Shown piece after piece: positions 44,801-55,519 of a stretch of DNA of 64,000 nucleotides (position 1 is its first letter; every line of letters starts with the position of its first letter). Under the pieces are notes generated by a model. It saw only the letters and a program-made list of their open reading frames with translations. It was not told the DNA's origin and searched no databases. A program made the position numbers and the translations under genes. Source of the stretch: Stenopsyche tienmushanensis (lineage: Eukaryota; Arthropoda; Insecta; Trichoptera; Stenopsychidae); the NCBI GenBank assembly GCA_008973525.1, contig WACJ01000126.1, positions 1,364,001 through 1,428,000 of the forward strand, read 5' to 3'.

Positions 44801-46270
44801 ATTTACATCTGATATATATACTGAAAAACTAAAAAATATATTAAATAAAAAATCATATATTTAAAAAAAAATTCCCACCTCAAATTATGGTCACCAGAAA
44901 GATACTAATAGAATTAGAAATAACACCGCCAAACCAAAAGAGAAAAGCAGATCAAACAAAACAGAAACAACGACAAGCACAGAAGAAAAACAAGACACAA
45001 TCTCCCCCAATTTTGGAGGAGGTTTTCACCGCAATAAAAGCAACCCTTACAACTAACAAATACTAATATGCTTAATAACATATTTCTAATAAATACTAAC
45101 AAATGATATAAGGACAAGGCATTTTCAAAAAAATATATATATTCACATGCATCTACTCTTGTAAGGGATAAATAAAGCTAATAACATTTTTTTTAAATCT
45201 GCGCTCTGATAGCAAACGTACCCGCGGTGGCCGTCTACTTCGAATTACACATGCGGAATGGGACGCAACCATGAGCTCTAAGCCTTTAGTCTCCTGCCAA
45301 TACAGAATTACTGGCTCAATTAATCAAGACTTACACGGCCATATTTTTAGCAAGCTTAAGTTGTCGAAATATCGGTTTCGCCTTTCTATCGAATTTATGT
45401 CTCCTTGTGTATCGATTTTCGCTCAAAATTAATAACTATTATAATGGATGCCGCTCTGATATTAATTTGGAAAATTAATAAGAGCTTGCGGTGACATAAT
45501 TCAGAATGAAATTACGCAAAATGAAAGGATCCGTCCGACTTCAAAGGATTAGCGAAATTCCCAACAACGAAACATTACTCATCATCCGATGGCCTTTAAC
45601 CTTGCGAGACCCAAGCTTGTGATTGGCGATCACAGCGTTTATGGTCGTCGCGTCACGTGCCATCATTGCGTCAGTTGCAACTAGTGGGGTGAGCAGGTGC
45701 ATTTCTGCATTTCTGTCATACATTCACTTTCAACTTTGCGCACAGCATCCAAATGCAAACGAACGCAAATACCAAAAAGGAATTTGCTGGAGAACGAGAT
45801 CAACATTTGCCGATAGTTGGCGCACTGGCAATCGGACAATATTTACAGCTTTGCAAGATGAAATTTGAGAAACAACCGCCTAGCAAATTAGAAATTCGAC
45901 TAAACCATTCCAGTTCGGTATATTTAAGTAACTGCTTCAATAGTGCCGGATTTGGAGCAACCATGACTGCTGGATAACGTGCCCAAGTATGCATGAAAGA
46001 CAGCTAAACTAAAAAGTGTGTTTTCTCTCTTTTTTAGTAATAATTGGAGCTGCTCACACGAATATTGGATACCTCAAGATAAGCTCTAATCCATTTTTTA
46101 TGTAAATAATTCACTTTACTTCCGAAGCACTATAAGCTGGCAGCGAATTGTTTGTTCGTTCCTCTACATTGGTCATGCGTGTCCAAGACCCGTGATAATG
46201 CCGTCCACCCGTGAACTTATTAGTACACAAAGTAGACATCCCGAGAAGAATCTATTGGCTTATGATGACC
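44801..46270. other. No gene recognised
   Basis: Frames of 60-81 codons, including one at 45,753-45,977 (+) with GERDQHLPIVGALAIGQYL, which looks protein-like but matches nothing I know. Confidence 0.4.
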
Positions 46271-46274
46271 TCGA

Positions 46275-46703
46275 AGAACGTTATTGTCCCATTTTCACAA
46301 GCAAATATCGATACAAAGAGACTGGATGCAAGTCAAAATGATTATTGGAAGGACTTGTGGTATTTGTTTGGATGACTGTCAACTGAAAGTGCGCGAGCTA
46401 GCAGACACAATAGAATTTTTAAAAGCGCTGTACATCGCATATTGACTGAAAATTTGCATATGAGAAAGCTGTGCGCAAGATGGATGCCGCGTTTACTCAC
46501 AATGAAATCAAAACAGCGTCGTGCGGATGTTTCAATCGAGTGTTTGGCGTTGTTTCACAGTAATAAAGCCAAGTTTTTGCATCGATTCATAATCATGGAT
46601 GAAGCATAGGTCCATCATTTATATCTGAGACAAAGAAACGTTCAAAACTATATACTGAAAGGGGAAAATTAGCTCCAAAGAAGGCAAAGACAATTCCAGT
46701 TTT
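46275..46703 (+). pseudogene. Mariner transposase remnant
   Basis: Plus strand, with at least one frameshift and stop: ILTENLHMRKLCARWMPRLL, KQRRADVSIECLALFHSN, KAKFLHRFIIMDEA, a stop where tryptophan is expected, then VHHLYLR and, before the end, KLAPKKAKTIP. This covers the stretch up to and just past the first aspartate. The frame runs into the 3' end of an R1-like element at about 46,703. Second and third aspartates are missing. Confidence 0.87.
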
Positions 46704-47905
46704 TTTGTGTTTATTAGGTCGGGTTCTTCTGGGTCTACTATCTTAAAATTAAATATGGGTCGATCGCTACACACCTGATATAAAGGACAGGGTAGTGTCA
46801 GATCCTTGCTGACTAAGGCCCTCCCTTGTGCGTCTCTGTCCCCTTGGTATTGTATTGCACATTGCTTCAGGAGGACAGCTAGTCTGGCCTTAGGTAACTG
46901 GCCCTATTCTGGTGTTGGAGAGCTGCTCTGTACCTCTCTCTCTCTCTCACTGCCCTCTTTGGCGCTCAGGATTTCTTCAGTGTAATCACGTCAACGGTCC
47001 CAGTTCTTCTTGCTTGCCATCATGCTGTGGACCATGTTTTCAACGTTGAACTCGGCTACCCTAAGTGCTTGTTACAACAAATTTCTCTGGGGTGCCCAAG
47101 CTTTACAGTCAGTGATGGTGTGTTCTGCATCGTCGACCTCCACTTGACAGTGGTACCACGTCGCCAATGGTTCCTTGCCAATTCGCTTCAGGTACGCACC
47201 AAAGTATCCATGCCCAGTGAGCACCTGAGTCAAGCGGTAGGTAGTTTCGCTGTGTTTTCGGCCCAATGGATAAGTCGGTGGGTCCATCTTCCCTTGCTAG
47301 ACTGATCCCACCTCTGTTGCCAGGCTTTCCTCGGTTTCTAGTCGTGTATTTTGCGATTTTTGGGATATTCTTAGTCTAAGGCCCTCTTCTTTGCCTGAAC
47401 GTCCAACGAGGGTATTCCAGCGATCATGAGCATCGCGTCTTCGGACACTGTCCTGTATGCTGCGGTGACTCAGAGCGCTTCCTGTCGCTGGACTCTGGTG
47501 AGCTTATTTCTGTTGATGTCGCATCTGAGCAACTCGTGCCATATCGGGACTCCGTACAGAGGGATCGAATGTATTACCTCGTTTATGGTACGTCTTCTGC
47601 ACAGCTTTCCAATGTTGGGCATGAGCCGTCCAAGCTTGCTGGCCACCTTCTGCTCTTTTTGCGCAGCTTCTTCTATGTGTTTGTCAAAGGTCAAAGTTAA
47701 GCTTGTTGTCTATGGGGATCCCGATCTATCTCAGCGTTTTGCTGTATTTCATCTCGTGTTCTCCAATAAAAAGTTGCTTAACCCTCGGTCTTCGTCCGCT
47801 GCATATCATTGCCTCCGTTTTTTCGGCTGCAGGCGATTATCCTGCATCCGCGCTTTGATTTTGGCGAGGGCTACGTATGTGAATTAGCCTCCGGGGTGCT
47901 TCCAT
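46704..47905 (-). mobile_element. R1-like LINE, 5'-truncated copy
   Basis: On the minus strand, 47,900-47,700 reads LAKIKARMQDNRLQPKKTEA, RVKQLFIGEHEMKYSKTL and DNKLNFD; 47,694-47,470 reads HIEEAAQKEQKVASKL, RLMPNIG, VIHSIPLYGVPIWHELL and LTRVQRQEAL; 47,287-47,072 reads LTQVLTGHGYFGAYLKRIGK and a decayed zinc knuckle (first cysteine replaced by tryptophan). The C-terminal tail continues to about 46,760 in another frame (ENMVHSMMASKKNWDR, YTEEILSAKEGSERERE). This is the reverse transcriptase C-terminal region of the R1 group. The 3' end has a short A-run at about 46,704-46,711. The 5' two thirds are missing, and stops and shifts are present. Confidence 0.9.
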
Positions 47906-47954
47906 GATCGCACAGATCAAAGGAGACTCCGGGTTCACATTTATCACCTAAAAT

Positions 47955-48030
47955 GCTGCTGTGTACTCAATCGGTCCGCCTTTCGCACCGCTGACGCCTT
48001 GCAATCGGACGCCAAGCCCCAACATATCCA
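47955..48030 (-). repeat. Interspersed repeat D, partial copy 4
   Basis: Reversed and diverged: ACTCAATCGGTCCGCCTTTC and GCACCGCTGA, then CAATCGGACGCCAAGCC, matching the central part of repeat D. Confidence 0.45.
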
Positions 48031-49765
48031 CACAGAACATGGTTTGCGATAGACAAAGAAACAGTTAAAATAATGAACTGAAAAGACTGCCCTCTTAAAC
48101 AATAAATATTGAATGATATTTGTAGGAATGAATGTCAAATACTCGCCAAAAAAGCGACTACCCGATGCTTAAGGGTCAGTTGATCTAAAAAATAAAAGAT
48201 TGAAAAGATACGCCATCTGGTCGTAAATCATACACATCAAACCTGTTGCTTTTGTCCCTTGCTCATTGTAATTAAATGATGAAATTAATAGGATGCGATG
48301 ACATTCAAACGCTCTTAACATTCATACAATTCAAGTCAAAAAGTATATGTTTTGCATTTTATCACGATGATACACGCACCACAGATTGAAAACCACTGTT
48401 GTATTTAAATATATAGATGCAATAAACTTTTATCTATGCACCACTAAAATTTTGTTTCAATCTATTGGCTGGTTTAAGAATTATGTCGATTTTACGAATG
48501 AAATAGATTTCCATGAATTTATTACAAAATCGCCCGGAATGTAAGCAGAGATGTGGAGCGCCCGGACTGTAAAGTGTTAAAATACGGTTTTCTTGTATGG
48601 ATTATACGAATACATTTTTTAATATCTTTAAACCATGATTTTGTATAAGCTACATATCATTTTTATGGAACATATCTATCCCATAAATTGATGCTCGCGT
48701 GGATAATGTGTCTCAAGGGATAAAAGCGACTTTCGGAAGACGTTTGTGACGTCGTTCTTAATAATTTGAAAGTACTTCAACAACGTATATCGCATAAAAA
48801 CGACGTATAAAAGAAACTGCATAGAGTTCTACGTATCCTGGATCATTTATCAAATGATTCTGCAATTTTATGATCTTGCAAGAGCTTAACATGTCTATTA
48901 ATATACAGCATGACGAAGATCTAAGTAAACGCCTTCGGGGAATTTGCAGCTTTCCAACTATCATCTTGCATGCCCTTTATACAATATTTCACACATAAAT
49001 TCTCCTGAAAGTTTAATCCTTTGATCCCTGCCTGGGTATTCATCCGCTCAAATCTGTCAATGAACAAGGAAATATCATCCTAATCATCATTGTTTAAATG
49101 TTTTATAGAATATCGACGCCCCAGAGCGACCACATCGAATCATAATCGGAACCAACAGTCAATTTAAATATAGAAAAGGGGGATGATCTATTTCTGGTTG
49201 TCACGTAGGCATTTTCATGCTGAAAACTACCAGATCTTGGATAGTCAAGGATGCCGTTTCATATCTGTCATTAAATCCCAATTATGTCATCACTGCCCGT
49301 GGATCATCTTATAGAACCTCACTCGCCTAACGACGTTTTAGAAGCGATTTAATCCGCAAAATACAAAGAAATACACAGTTAATCGAGATTCTTCTACGGC
49401 CACAATAAAAGTAAAAATGTGAGGAATTCAATTTATACGCCTTATAAAAAGTGAACAGATTGTCACCGTCTATTTACAGAATGATTACGACCGTGCAAAT
49501 AGATGCTCCATAAGACAAAGAAACACTTTGGCTGCGGGTCCTCCGTGAGCTAAAAAAACCGTAAAATTCCAGCCGATTACGAGCGCGATAAAGCGCGACA
49601 GTTACTTTTCGAAAACTTGGCACACTCCAATTTGACGACATCAAAACGAGCTCGGATATCTTTCGATTGTGTCTATTGATTAATGTAAATTCTATAATCC
49701 AGCCAACGTCGGTTGTATGCCATGTTACGCTGTGTAAATGGCGGTTAACACATTTCTGTCGGGGC
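48031..49765. other. No gene recognised
   Basis: Unique sequence. Near 48,525-48,580 a direct repeat (CGCCCGGAATGTAA and CGCCCGGACTGTAAAG) ends at GTGTTAA, again like a reversed TTAACAC end. Frames up to 98 codons (49,474-49,770, minus) have no motif. Confidence 0.4.
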
Positions 49766-49769
49766 AACA

Positions 49770-50354
49770 TCAGATATTTAAATGCTAGTTAGATTTGATG
49801 ACCGCATGAGCCCCCACTTTCGTATAACACCATCAATGTGACTGATAAAATTCATTTTTGCTGAGACGGACTAAAACTCGCAAAATTCCCGATTTCCCGA
49901 CAAATTATTTATTTTCATCGCTGTAGATGAATATTTATGTAATACAATACTTTGATGTGCCCCGTAATTATATTACGGAGAAATACAAATATTGTAAACC
50001 CCGCATCTTTTTTATTTCATATCGATATTCCCATTATTAGAGTCGAGGTGTAGTAAATACATCACCGGTATGGAAAGGTTAATATAACAATTTGAAAAAC
50101 ATATATGTATACATAGATTAGACAATTACTGCACCTAGGCACCGCCTCAGCTCGCCAACTAGTAGTTACGCCACTGTTTACAGGCGTCCAGATTTCAGCG
50201 GAAATGTCTCGATTTAATAATCTTAATCGTGCTGGTGAGGTGTACTATTTCTGGTATATAAAAATTTCAATCCTGAATTTTTCGGGATTGCGTTTACTAA
50301 TCCCGGGATTCATGAGCACCTAAAACTGTCCGGGATTCCGGGACTGTGTCCCTA
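49770..50354 (-). mobile_element. Non-autonomous hAT family A, copy 5
   Basis: Reversed copy with the inner edge at ATTTAAATGCTAGTTAGATT and GATGACCGCATGAGCCCCCA (about 49,770-49,820), the common body, CGCCACTGTTTAC, and the 5' terminus CGGGATTCATGAGCACCTAA to GGACTGTGTCCCTA at 50,354. It lies against, and probably interrupts, the left arm of a family B repeat. The transposase tail is lost. Confidence 0.8.
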
Positions 50355-50650
50355 ATTGTTAGTAAGATAGTTTTAAATTGAGTTAAACATAGATGCTATA
50401 TTCGTATATCCACCACGTATCGTGCACACAAATCCACTTTTCCCTCAGAACCGCGCATCTTGAGTGAAGCTTGTATATCAATAAATGAACCTTAACACTA
50501 TTGATATTATTGGGTATCATAATAGCGTTTCAAGTGGAATCACTTTTGGTACCAGGTTGAGTTTTAAGTATATACATGATTTATGTGACTTTCTACTATT
50601 TATTATGATTCTAAGAGGCTAAATACCATTATAATTTCAATGTTTATTTT
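50355..50650 (+). repeat. Family B repeat, copy 12
   Basis: Starts in the left arm (GTTTTAAATTGAGTTAAACA, TAGATGCTATATTCGTATAT) and continues through CCACTTTTCCCTCAGAACCG, TATCAATAAATGAACC, GCGTTTCAAGTGGAATCACT, TTTTAAGTATATACATGATT and TCTACTATTTATTATGATTC. Its TTAA start is missing where the hAT copy ends. Confidence 0.7.
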
Positions 50651-51383
50651 GTCGTCATCGCCGAATCTCCATTTTGTACTCTAAGAAAATTTCAATAATT
50701 GTATTCCTTTATATAAATACAAGTCATTCTTTGTGTTCATATAACTTGGTCGGAAATATAATTGGAATTAGGAAGTCCGTTCGCAGCATATGTGGGACTT
50801 CCTCATCAACGAGATATTTTATCTTTTTTTTTCTTAGCTACTATTTTTTCTTCCGTAATTTTCAATTATTAGTACAATTCCATTAAAATTCTATTGTATT
50901 GGATACAAGGAAATCGTTTTAATCAAATATTCTAGAATTTGCCTTTGAAATAAATCCCACCCGAGAATCTATCTTTAAAATCTTGAATTTAAAGACTTAC
51001 TGGATCAATTTATTTACCGGCAAGTTTATAAATAAATGTATCAATAGAGAATATAAATAAATAATACTTCAGGGGCGGTAGGAAAACTTCTTTATTTAAA
51101 ACGCGCGCCAAGAAGCGACAGTTATTCTAAGATGGATGACAATAACTGTCATATAAGTTTAGTAATGATCAAGCATAGCACATCTACGCCTTAAAGGCGT
51201 ACTTTTCAAACAGAGTTTGATCATCGTCAAACAAGGTTCAAGAACTATCAAAACACCCGAAAAGATCTCCCTGATTGATAAGTATTTTTATCAAAACTAA
51301 AAACAAATTGCTCGCTCGATTGAGCACCATGTGTGCGGGGCTATAGTTAATCTATAATTCTTAAGATTTGCAAACCAATTTGT
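50651..51383. other. No gene recognised
   Basis: AT-rich. The stretch 51,310-51,345 (GAGCACCATGTGTGCGGGGC) is locally GC-rich. Nothing else seen. Confidence 0.5.
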
Positions 51384-51600
51384 TAACCCTTTGATTTGTA
51401 AACTAATTGAGTCCACATAAATCCACTTTTCTCTCAGAACCGCACAGCGTGAGTTAATCCTGTATATCAATAAAGGAACCTTAACACTGTTGATAGCACA
51501 CAACGTTTATTTCTTCGCGTAAACATAAACAATACACATGCGTGTCTCCAGTTGTTATAACAAAACAATGCATTTATTGAAGCTTAAAAAGCGATAAATT
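51384..51600 (+). repeat. Family B repeat, copy 13
   Basis: Left end TTAACCCTTTGATTTGTAAA, then CCACATAAATCCACTTTTCT, AACCGCACAGCGTGAG, CCTTAACACTGTTGATAGCA and AAACAATACACATGCGTGTC. The TAGATGCTATATTCG block is deleted. Confidence 0.7.
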
Positions 51601-52310
51601 TGAATTATTAATTACTCTTTTTATAAAATGGAAAAAAACATTATACTAAAATCTACACTGTTTATGTTATTCATTTGTAAAATAAGGGAGCTTCCCTGCC
51701 GCACCTTATATATTTATTCATAGCAAATCATATTTTAAAAAAAGCAATATAAAAATTTAAGTTAGTTTTTGGCAATTCTGCATATTGAATTGATGTTTGC
51801 TTTTGATTTTAGCGAATTGTGTCAATCTGCATAATTAAAGCAAGTACGCAATAAAATATATGGTGTAATGATACCTTTCCCAACGATAACCACCGGAATA
51901 CATAAACAGTAATAATGCCCTCCCGCAGATAACGTGTTAATAGGTCGTAGTTACAGTTAATGCTTGTGGCGTTTACATCATAATAACGATGATAATAAAT
52001 GATCATTCAATAAAAATGCTCGATCTTTAAATGTAAATAAAATAAGTTGTGTATAAGATAACTACTTAATTTTTATTTTATTTAAAAGAATATTTTATGG
52101 CATTAAATATGGACTATAACGTCATTCAAATGTCTGTCGCGGCTTTGCTTGGTGGCACGTATTCGGGAGGTTGAATTTTCGATGACTGTCTCCCATGGGG
52201 ATAATCTGATTATAGATATGGTACATTCAGAAGAAGAATTTTTGATAAATACTTGTATTTATTAGTTAAAAATGTTAGAAATTTTGTGACAAAATGCTAT
52301 AAATTGGCTT
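51601..52310. other. No gene recognised
   Basis: AT-rich. CCCGCAGATAACGTGTTAA near 51,922-51,945 resembles a reversed TTAACACGTT end as in the MITE at 6213, without a partner. Confidence 0.45.
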
Positions 52311-52314
52311 TTAT

Positions 52315-52405
52315 TTTGTGTGTGCGTTTATACGTAGTATAAAGTAACCATTACACCACTAGTAAGCATATTTTATTATATAATATACAACACAGAGCAT
52401 AATAT
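52315..52405 (+). repeat. hAT family A 3' tail
   Basis: TGTGTGTGCGTTTATACGTA, then AAAGTAACCATTACACCA and AGTAAGCATATTTTATTATA, matching the 3' part of copy 1 at 19,880-19,965. It is an isolated tail with no transposase codons before it. Confidence 0.5.
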
Positions 52406-53323
52406 TTTAGCTAATGAATGAAATTAAAGCCATGCATAAAATAAACTTTTCTTAGAAACTAAGAAGTTCATTTGAAGATAATTTGCTCTCCTTTATAGGA
52501 TCTCATTGGTCTCAAGTTCTTCTAGATAATGCGCATCAAATTGAGCATAAATTCTTGTTTCCTCGTATACCCTAATGAAGTATTCAATTGTCGATTCTCA
52601 TAAGATCTAGATTCGTCATGTGATTGAGCGCATCTTTGGATTCTTTCGCCAGTTCTCTCGAACGAGGAAAAATGCATTTCATCTGCGGAAAACATTTTTG
52701 CCGCTCGGTTGGCTTTTGACGCCCATTCTATTAGCGATGGACATTCCGAGATGTCTGCTTCAAAAATGGCGAGATTTACAATTAAGATAATGGAGGGAAG
52801 AGTTCGCTAATTGCGAAAATTCGTCGGCAGTTGGACGGGATTAAATTGGGCGTGATGAGACCGGTTGTGCAACGCGACGCGGGTAATCCTTTGACGTTTG
52901 GATTTTTCGTAAGCTCCCTTTGTACACAACACGTGACTTGTCGGCCATGTCCGTAATTGATCGCCGCGGACGGCGTCCCCTTTTTCGAACATCCGCGACT
53001 ACCATTTCAGCAACATTCATATCAATTATTTAGAGATTTTCAGCGTTCGTCATAAAATATTTGAACATTTTACCTTTGAGCTTCGAAGGCTTATTTTGAC
53101 ACAAACAGGGCAGGGCGGCTTAATCTCAAATTTGAACTGTTAAATACACGTCGGTGTTGATTTTGTTACCCAAGGGCGAGGATTGTTTGTCTCGGGATAA
53201 CTTCTATCGTTGGAGCGTTGGACCGCGCCGACCCAATTGCTGCTCGCTTTGAAATTGATATTAATTCTTTAAGGGACTGGAGCTAACTTAAACGTGCTGC
53301 AGTTACATTACACAGTTTTTCAT
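52406..53323. other. No gene recognised; GC-richer unique stretch
   Basis: 52,600-53,000 is richer in GC than average, with only a 61-codon frame. It shares no repeat with the rest of the window. Conserved non-coding host DNA is possible but unproven. Confidence 0.4.
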
Positions 53324-53625
53324 TAACCCTCAGTGAACTAATTTAAAATTGTGTTAAATATAGATGCTATATTCGTATGTTCACCACTTATTGTCCACAC
53401 AAATCCACTTTTCTCTCAGAACCGCGCAGCGTATGTCAAGCTCGTATATCAATAAACCTTAAGATTATTGATAACATACAATATTCGTTCATTACTTCGC
53501 GTAAACATAAACAATACATATGTGTGTCTTCAGTTGTAATAACATATTTTTTTAAATATTTAGACGTGTAGGGGCACCTTTATAGCTTGACGACACTCAT
53601 CAATGAGTTAACTGATGAAATATTT
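53324..53625 (+). repeat. Family B repeat, copy 14
   Basis: Left end TTAACCCTCAGTGAACTAAT, then TAGATGCTATATTCGTATGT, CCACTTTTCTCTCAGAACCG, TATCAATAAACCTTAAG, AAACATAAACAATACATATG, and after a jump TTTAGACGTGTAGGGGCACC. Confidence 0.7.
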
Positions 53626-54139
53626 AAGACCCGTTTCAGGCTTGAAAAGTTATAGAATAGCGACAAAAACATTTTATAGATTTTTTTAATTCTATTAAAA
53701 TTCAATCATAAATGTTGATGATGACATCCACAACTCATTTTTTTAATTCTGGATGAACGTGTCGAAGAACACCATCTCCATAGAGGGATTCAACGTATAA
53801 TATACCTTTTTTTCTGTTTTGACAAGAATGGCTTTTGATTAAATCAACAAAAATTAGTGAGCAAAAATGCTAAATTTCGAATTACACTCAAACTTCTTTT
53901 TGTGCGACTTTTTTTTGTGCAATTTCGAAGTTATGCGGTTTTTTTGAAGCAATTTTTTTAATTCATAAAGAGTACGTATCGAGATATTTTGGATAAAATA
54001 GGATATAAATCATCAACGCAAACCGAAATTTGGAAAAAAATATAATTTGGGACTGTGTAAATCAGATTGCATCTGCTATCGCTTGATTACAACCACGCCC
54101 TTTATTCTGGTTTGGATTTTGAAAAATGTTGATTTCACT
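53626..54139. other. No gene; AT-rich pogo-like scraps
   Basis: 53,890-53,960 has TTTTTGTGCGACTTTTTTTT and TTCGAAGTTATGCGGTTTTT, similar to the subterminal blocks of the pogo-like element at 33.8 kb. No clear ends were found. Confidence 0.4.
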
Positions 54140-54260
54140 TTTTTGGCACTTTTCCATTGTTTCGACTTTTAAAAATACATTTTCCAAAGAAATTTCCAAA
54201 ATTCTGACTGATTTTTTTTTAAACAGTCGCCATTTTGTGTTTTTTTTTTGAGTTAGAAAT
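54140..54260 (-). repeat. Reversed arm of repeat F
   Basis: Reads in reverse as ACAAAATGGCGACTGTTT, then GGAAATTTCTTTGGAAAATG and TTTTTAAAAGTCGAAAC, matching the end part of repeat F copy 2 (54,940-55,195). The two together form an inverted pair about 700 bp apart. Confidence 0.5.
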
Positions 54261-54679
54261 TATAGTTACATCTTTACTAATTATGAATTATATTGTTGGA
54301 AAGAGAAAATCAACACAAAACAATGATGACATTGACACTGGGTATACCATTTCTTCCGAAAAAGATAGAGATTTTGAGTCATATCGAAAATGGCAACGAA
54401 AATTATTATACAGCGATGATTTTTTGTAATTAAAATAATTGATAATTCTTTAGAGGGTGTCTGGCTTTTTTTAAAACTTTTTTTATGCGATTTTGGATAT
54501 ATTTTATATAGCTGTTTCAAAGTTATGCGGTTTTTAAAATCCATGTAACGCATTTTCACTTTTTTATGTAAGTCATAGCTTTTTTTGTGCGAATTTTCGC
54601 AGAACGAATCTACCACACAAAAAAGGTTTATGTGTACTTAAGTCTAAAACACATTAAGGTGGTTTAATAGAGGTACAAA
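54261..54679 (+). repeat. Pogo-like element scraps
   Basis: A short frame (ending 54,429) is followed by TTTTTTTATGCGATTTTGG, TTCAAAGTTATGCGGTTTTT, GTCATAGCTTTTTTTGTGCG and TTTTCGCA, which echo the subterminal pattern of the element at 33.77-34.31 kb in the same order. Boundaries cannot be fixed. Confidence 0.4.
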
Positions 54680-55200
54680 TTTAAGGCGTTTTTTAAAGTT
54701 TGATAAAAAATAAATAAAATATATTTTTACCATACATTATTTTATCAGATATTTATTGGCATTTTCAGAATATATAAAAAAAGAAAATAATCAAAATTAA
54801 AAACGTAATTACGGGTGATAAGGGGTAAAAAAGGGCGTGTTCCGGTTGACACGATTTAAACCCTTTTAGTCATATTAAACTTTAAAAAATCTTAATTAGT
54901 AAAAGAGAAAATTTAATAATTTTATTTTCACAAAATGGCGACTGTTTGAAAAAAATCACTTTTGGCCTAATTTTTCAGTTTATTTTTTTTTTAATAGTTA
55001 AAAATAAAAGTTTGACATAAATCTGGTAGGGACGATAAAAGATTATATAAAAAAGGTCCGTTCCAAATTTTAACAAGTAAATTAGTTATTAACGCGTACA
55101 AATGCGACTCGCCGGTGAGTCGTTGGCATTTAACAGGTTAAAATAGCTATAACTCTGAAAATTCCTTTAGAGGAAATATTTTTAAAAGTCTAAACTTTGA
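54680..55200 (+). repeat. Interspersed repeat F, copy 2
   Basis: Matches 1960-2525: TTATCAGATATTTATTGGCA, GGGTAAAAAAGGGCGTGTTC with the hairpin CGTGTT-loop-GACACG, CACAAAATGGCGACTGTT, ACATAAATCTGGTAGGGACG and AAATTCCTTTAGAGGAAA. A 53-bp TTAA-bounded palindrome is present here but not in the first copy. Confidence 0.65.
55089..55141. mobile_element. 53-bp TTAA-bounded palindrome
   Basis: TTAA at 55,089-55,092 and 55,138-55,141 enclose the perfect-stem palindrome CGACTCGCCGGTGAGTCG (55,105-55,122). In reverse the right side reads TTAACCTGTTAAATGCCAAC, like other TTAA-type ends here. Repeat F copy 1 lacks this stretch, which supports an insertion. It could be a minimal MITE or a scar from two fused piggyBac-like ends. 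Confidence 0.5.
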
Positions 55201-55389
55201 AAATATGCAACAAAAAAAAAACAAAAATCATTTTTATTCCAAATTCTATACTAGAATTCATCACTCATCATTCAGTGTTCAGAATTCAGAGAAGATGCGC
55301 CGCATGTCGTCCGTGTTTGGGTCCCAATTATCGAATTTGGGCCCCGTGAGATACAGCACCGATTCACGTTGGGCGACGAGAGTGTTAAA

Positions 55390-55519
55390 TATAAGCTTCA
55401 TACGCACTGCTGCGATCCTGACAGATAAATGAATTTGTACGGATGATAAGTGGCAGACAAGCAAATATAGCATCTAAGATTATGACGAATTTATATCGGC
55501 TCACTACTCAAAGGGTTAA
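55390..55519 (-). repeat. Family B left end, copy 15
   Basis: Reversed: from TTAA at 55,516-55,519 it reads TTAACCCTTTGAGTAGTGAG, then TAGATGCTATATTTGC, CCACTTATCATCCGTACAA, TATCTGTCAGGATCGCAGCA and ATGAAGCTTATATTTAACAC. A more distant relative than the other copies. Confidence 0.55.

Noticed and set aside
46937..46953. CT microsatellite
   Set aside because: It lies within the decayed coding tail of the R1-like element and is a short simple repeat only.
47426..47887. 153-codon plus-strand open frame
   Set aside because: It is the antisense of the R1-like reverse transcriptase region, which has clear motifs on the minus strand.
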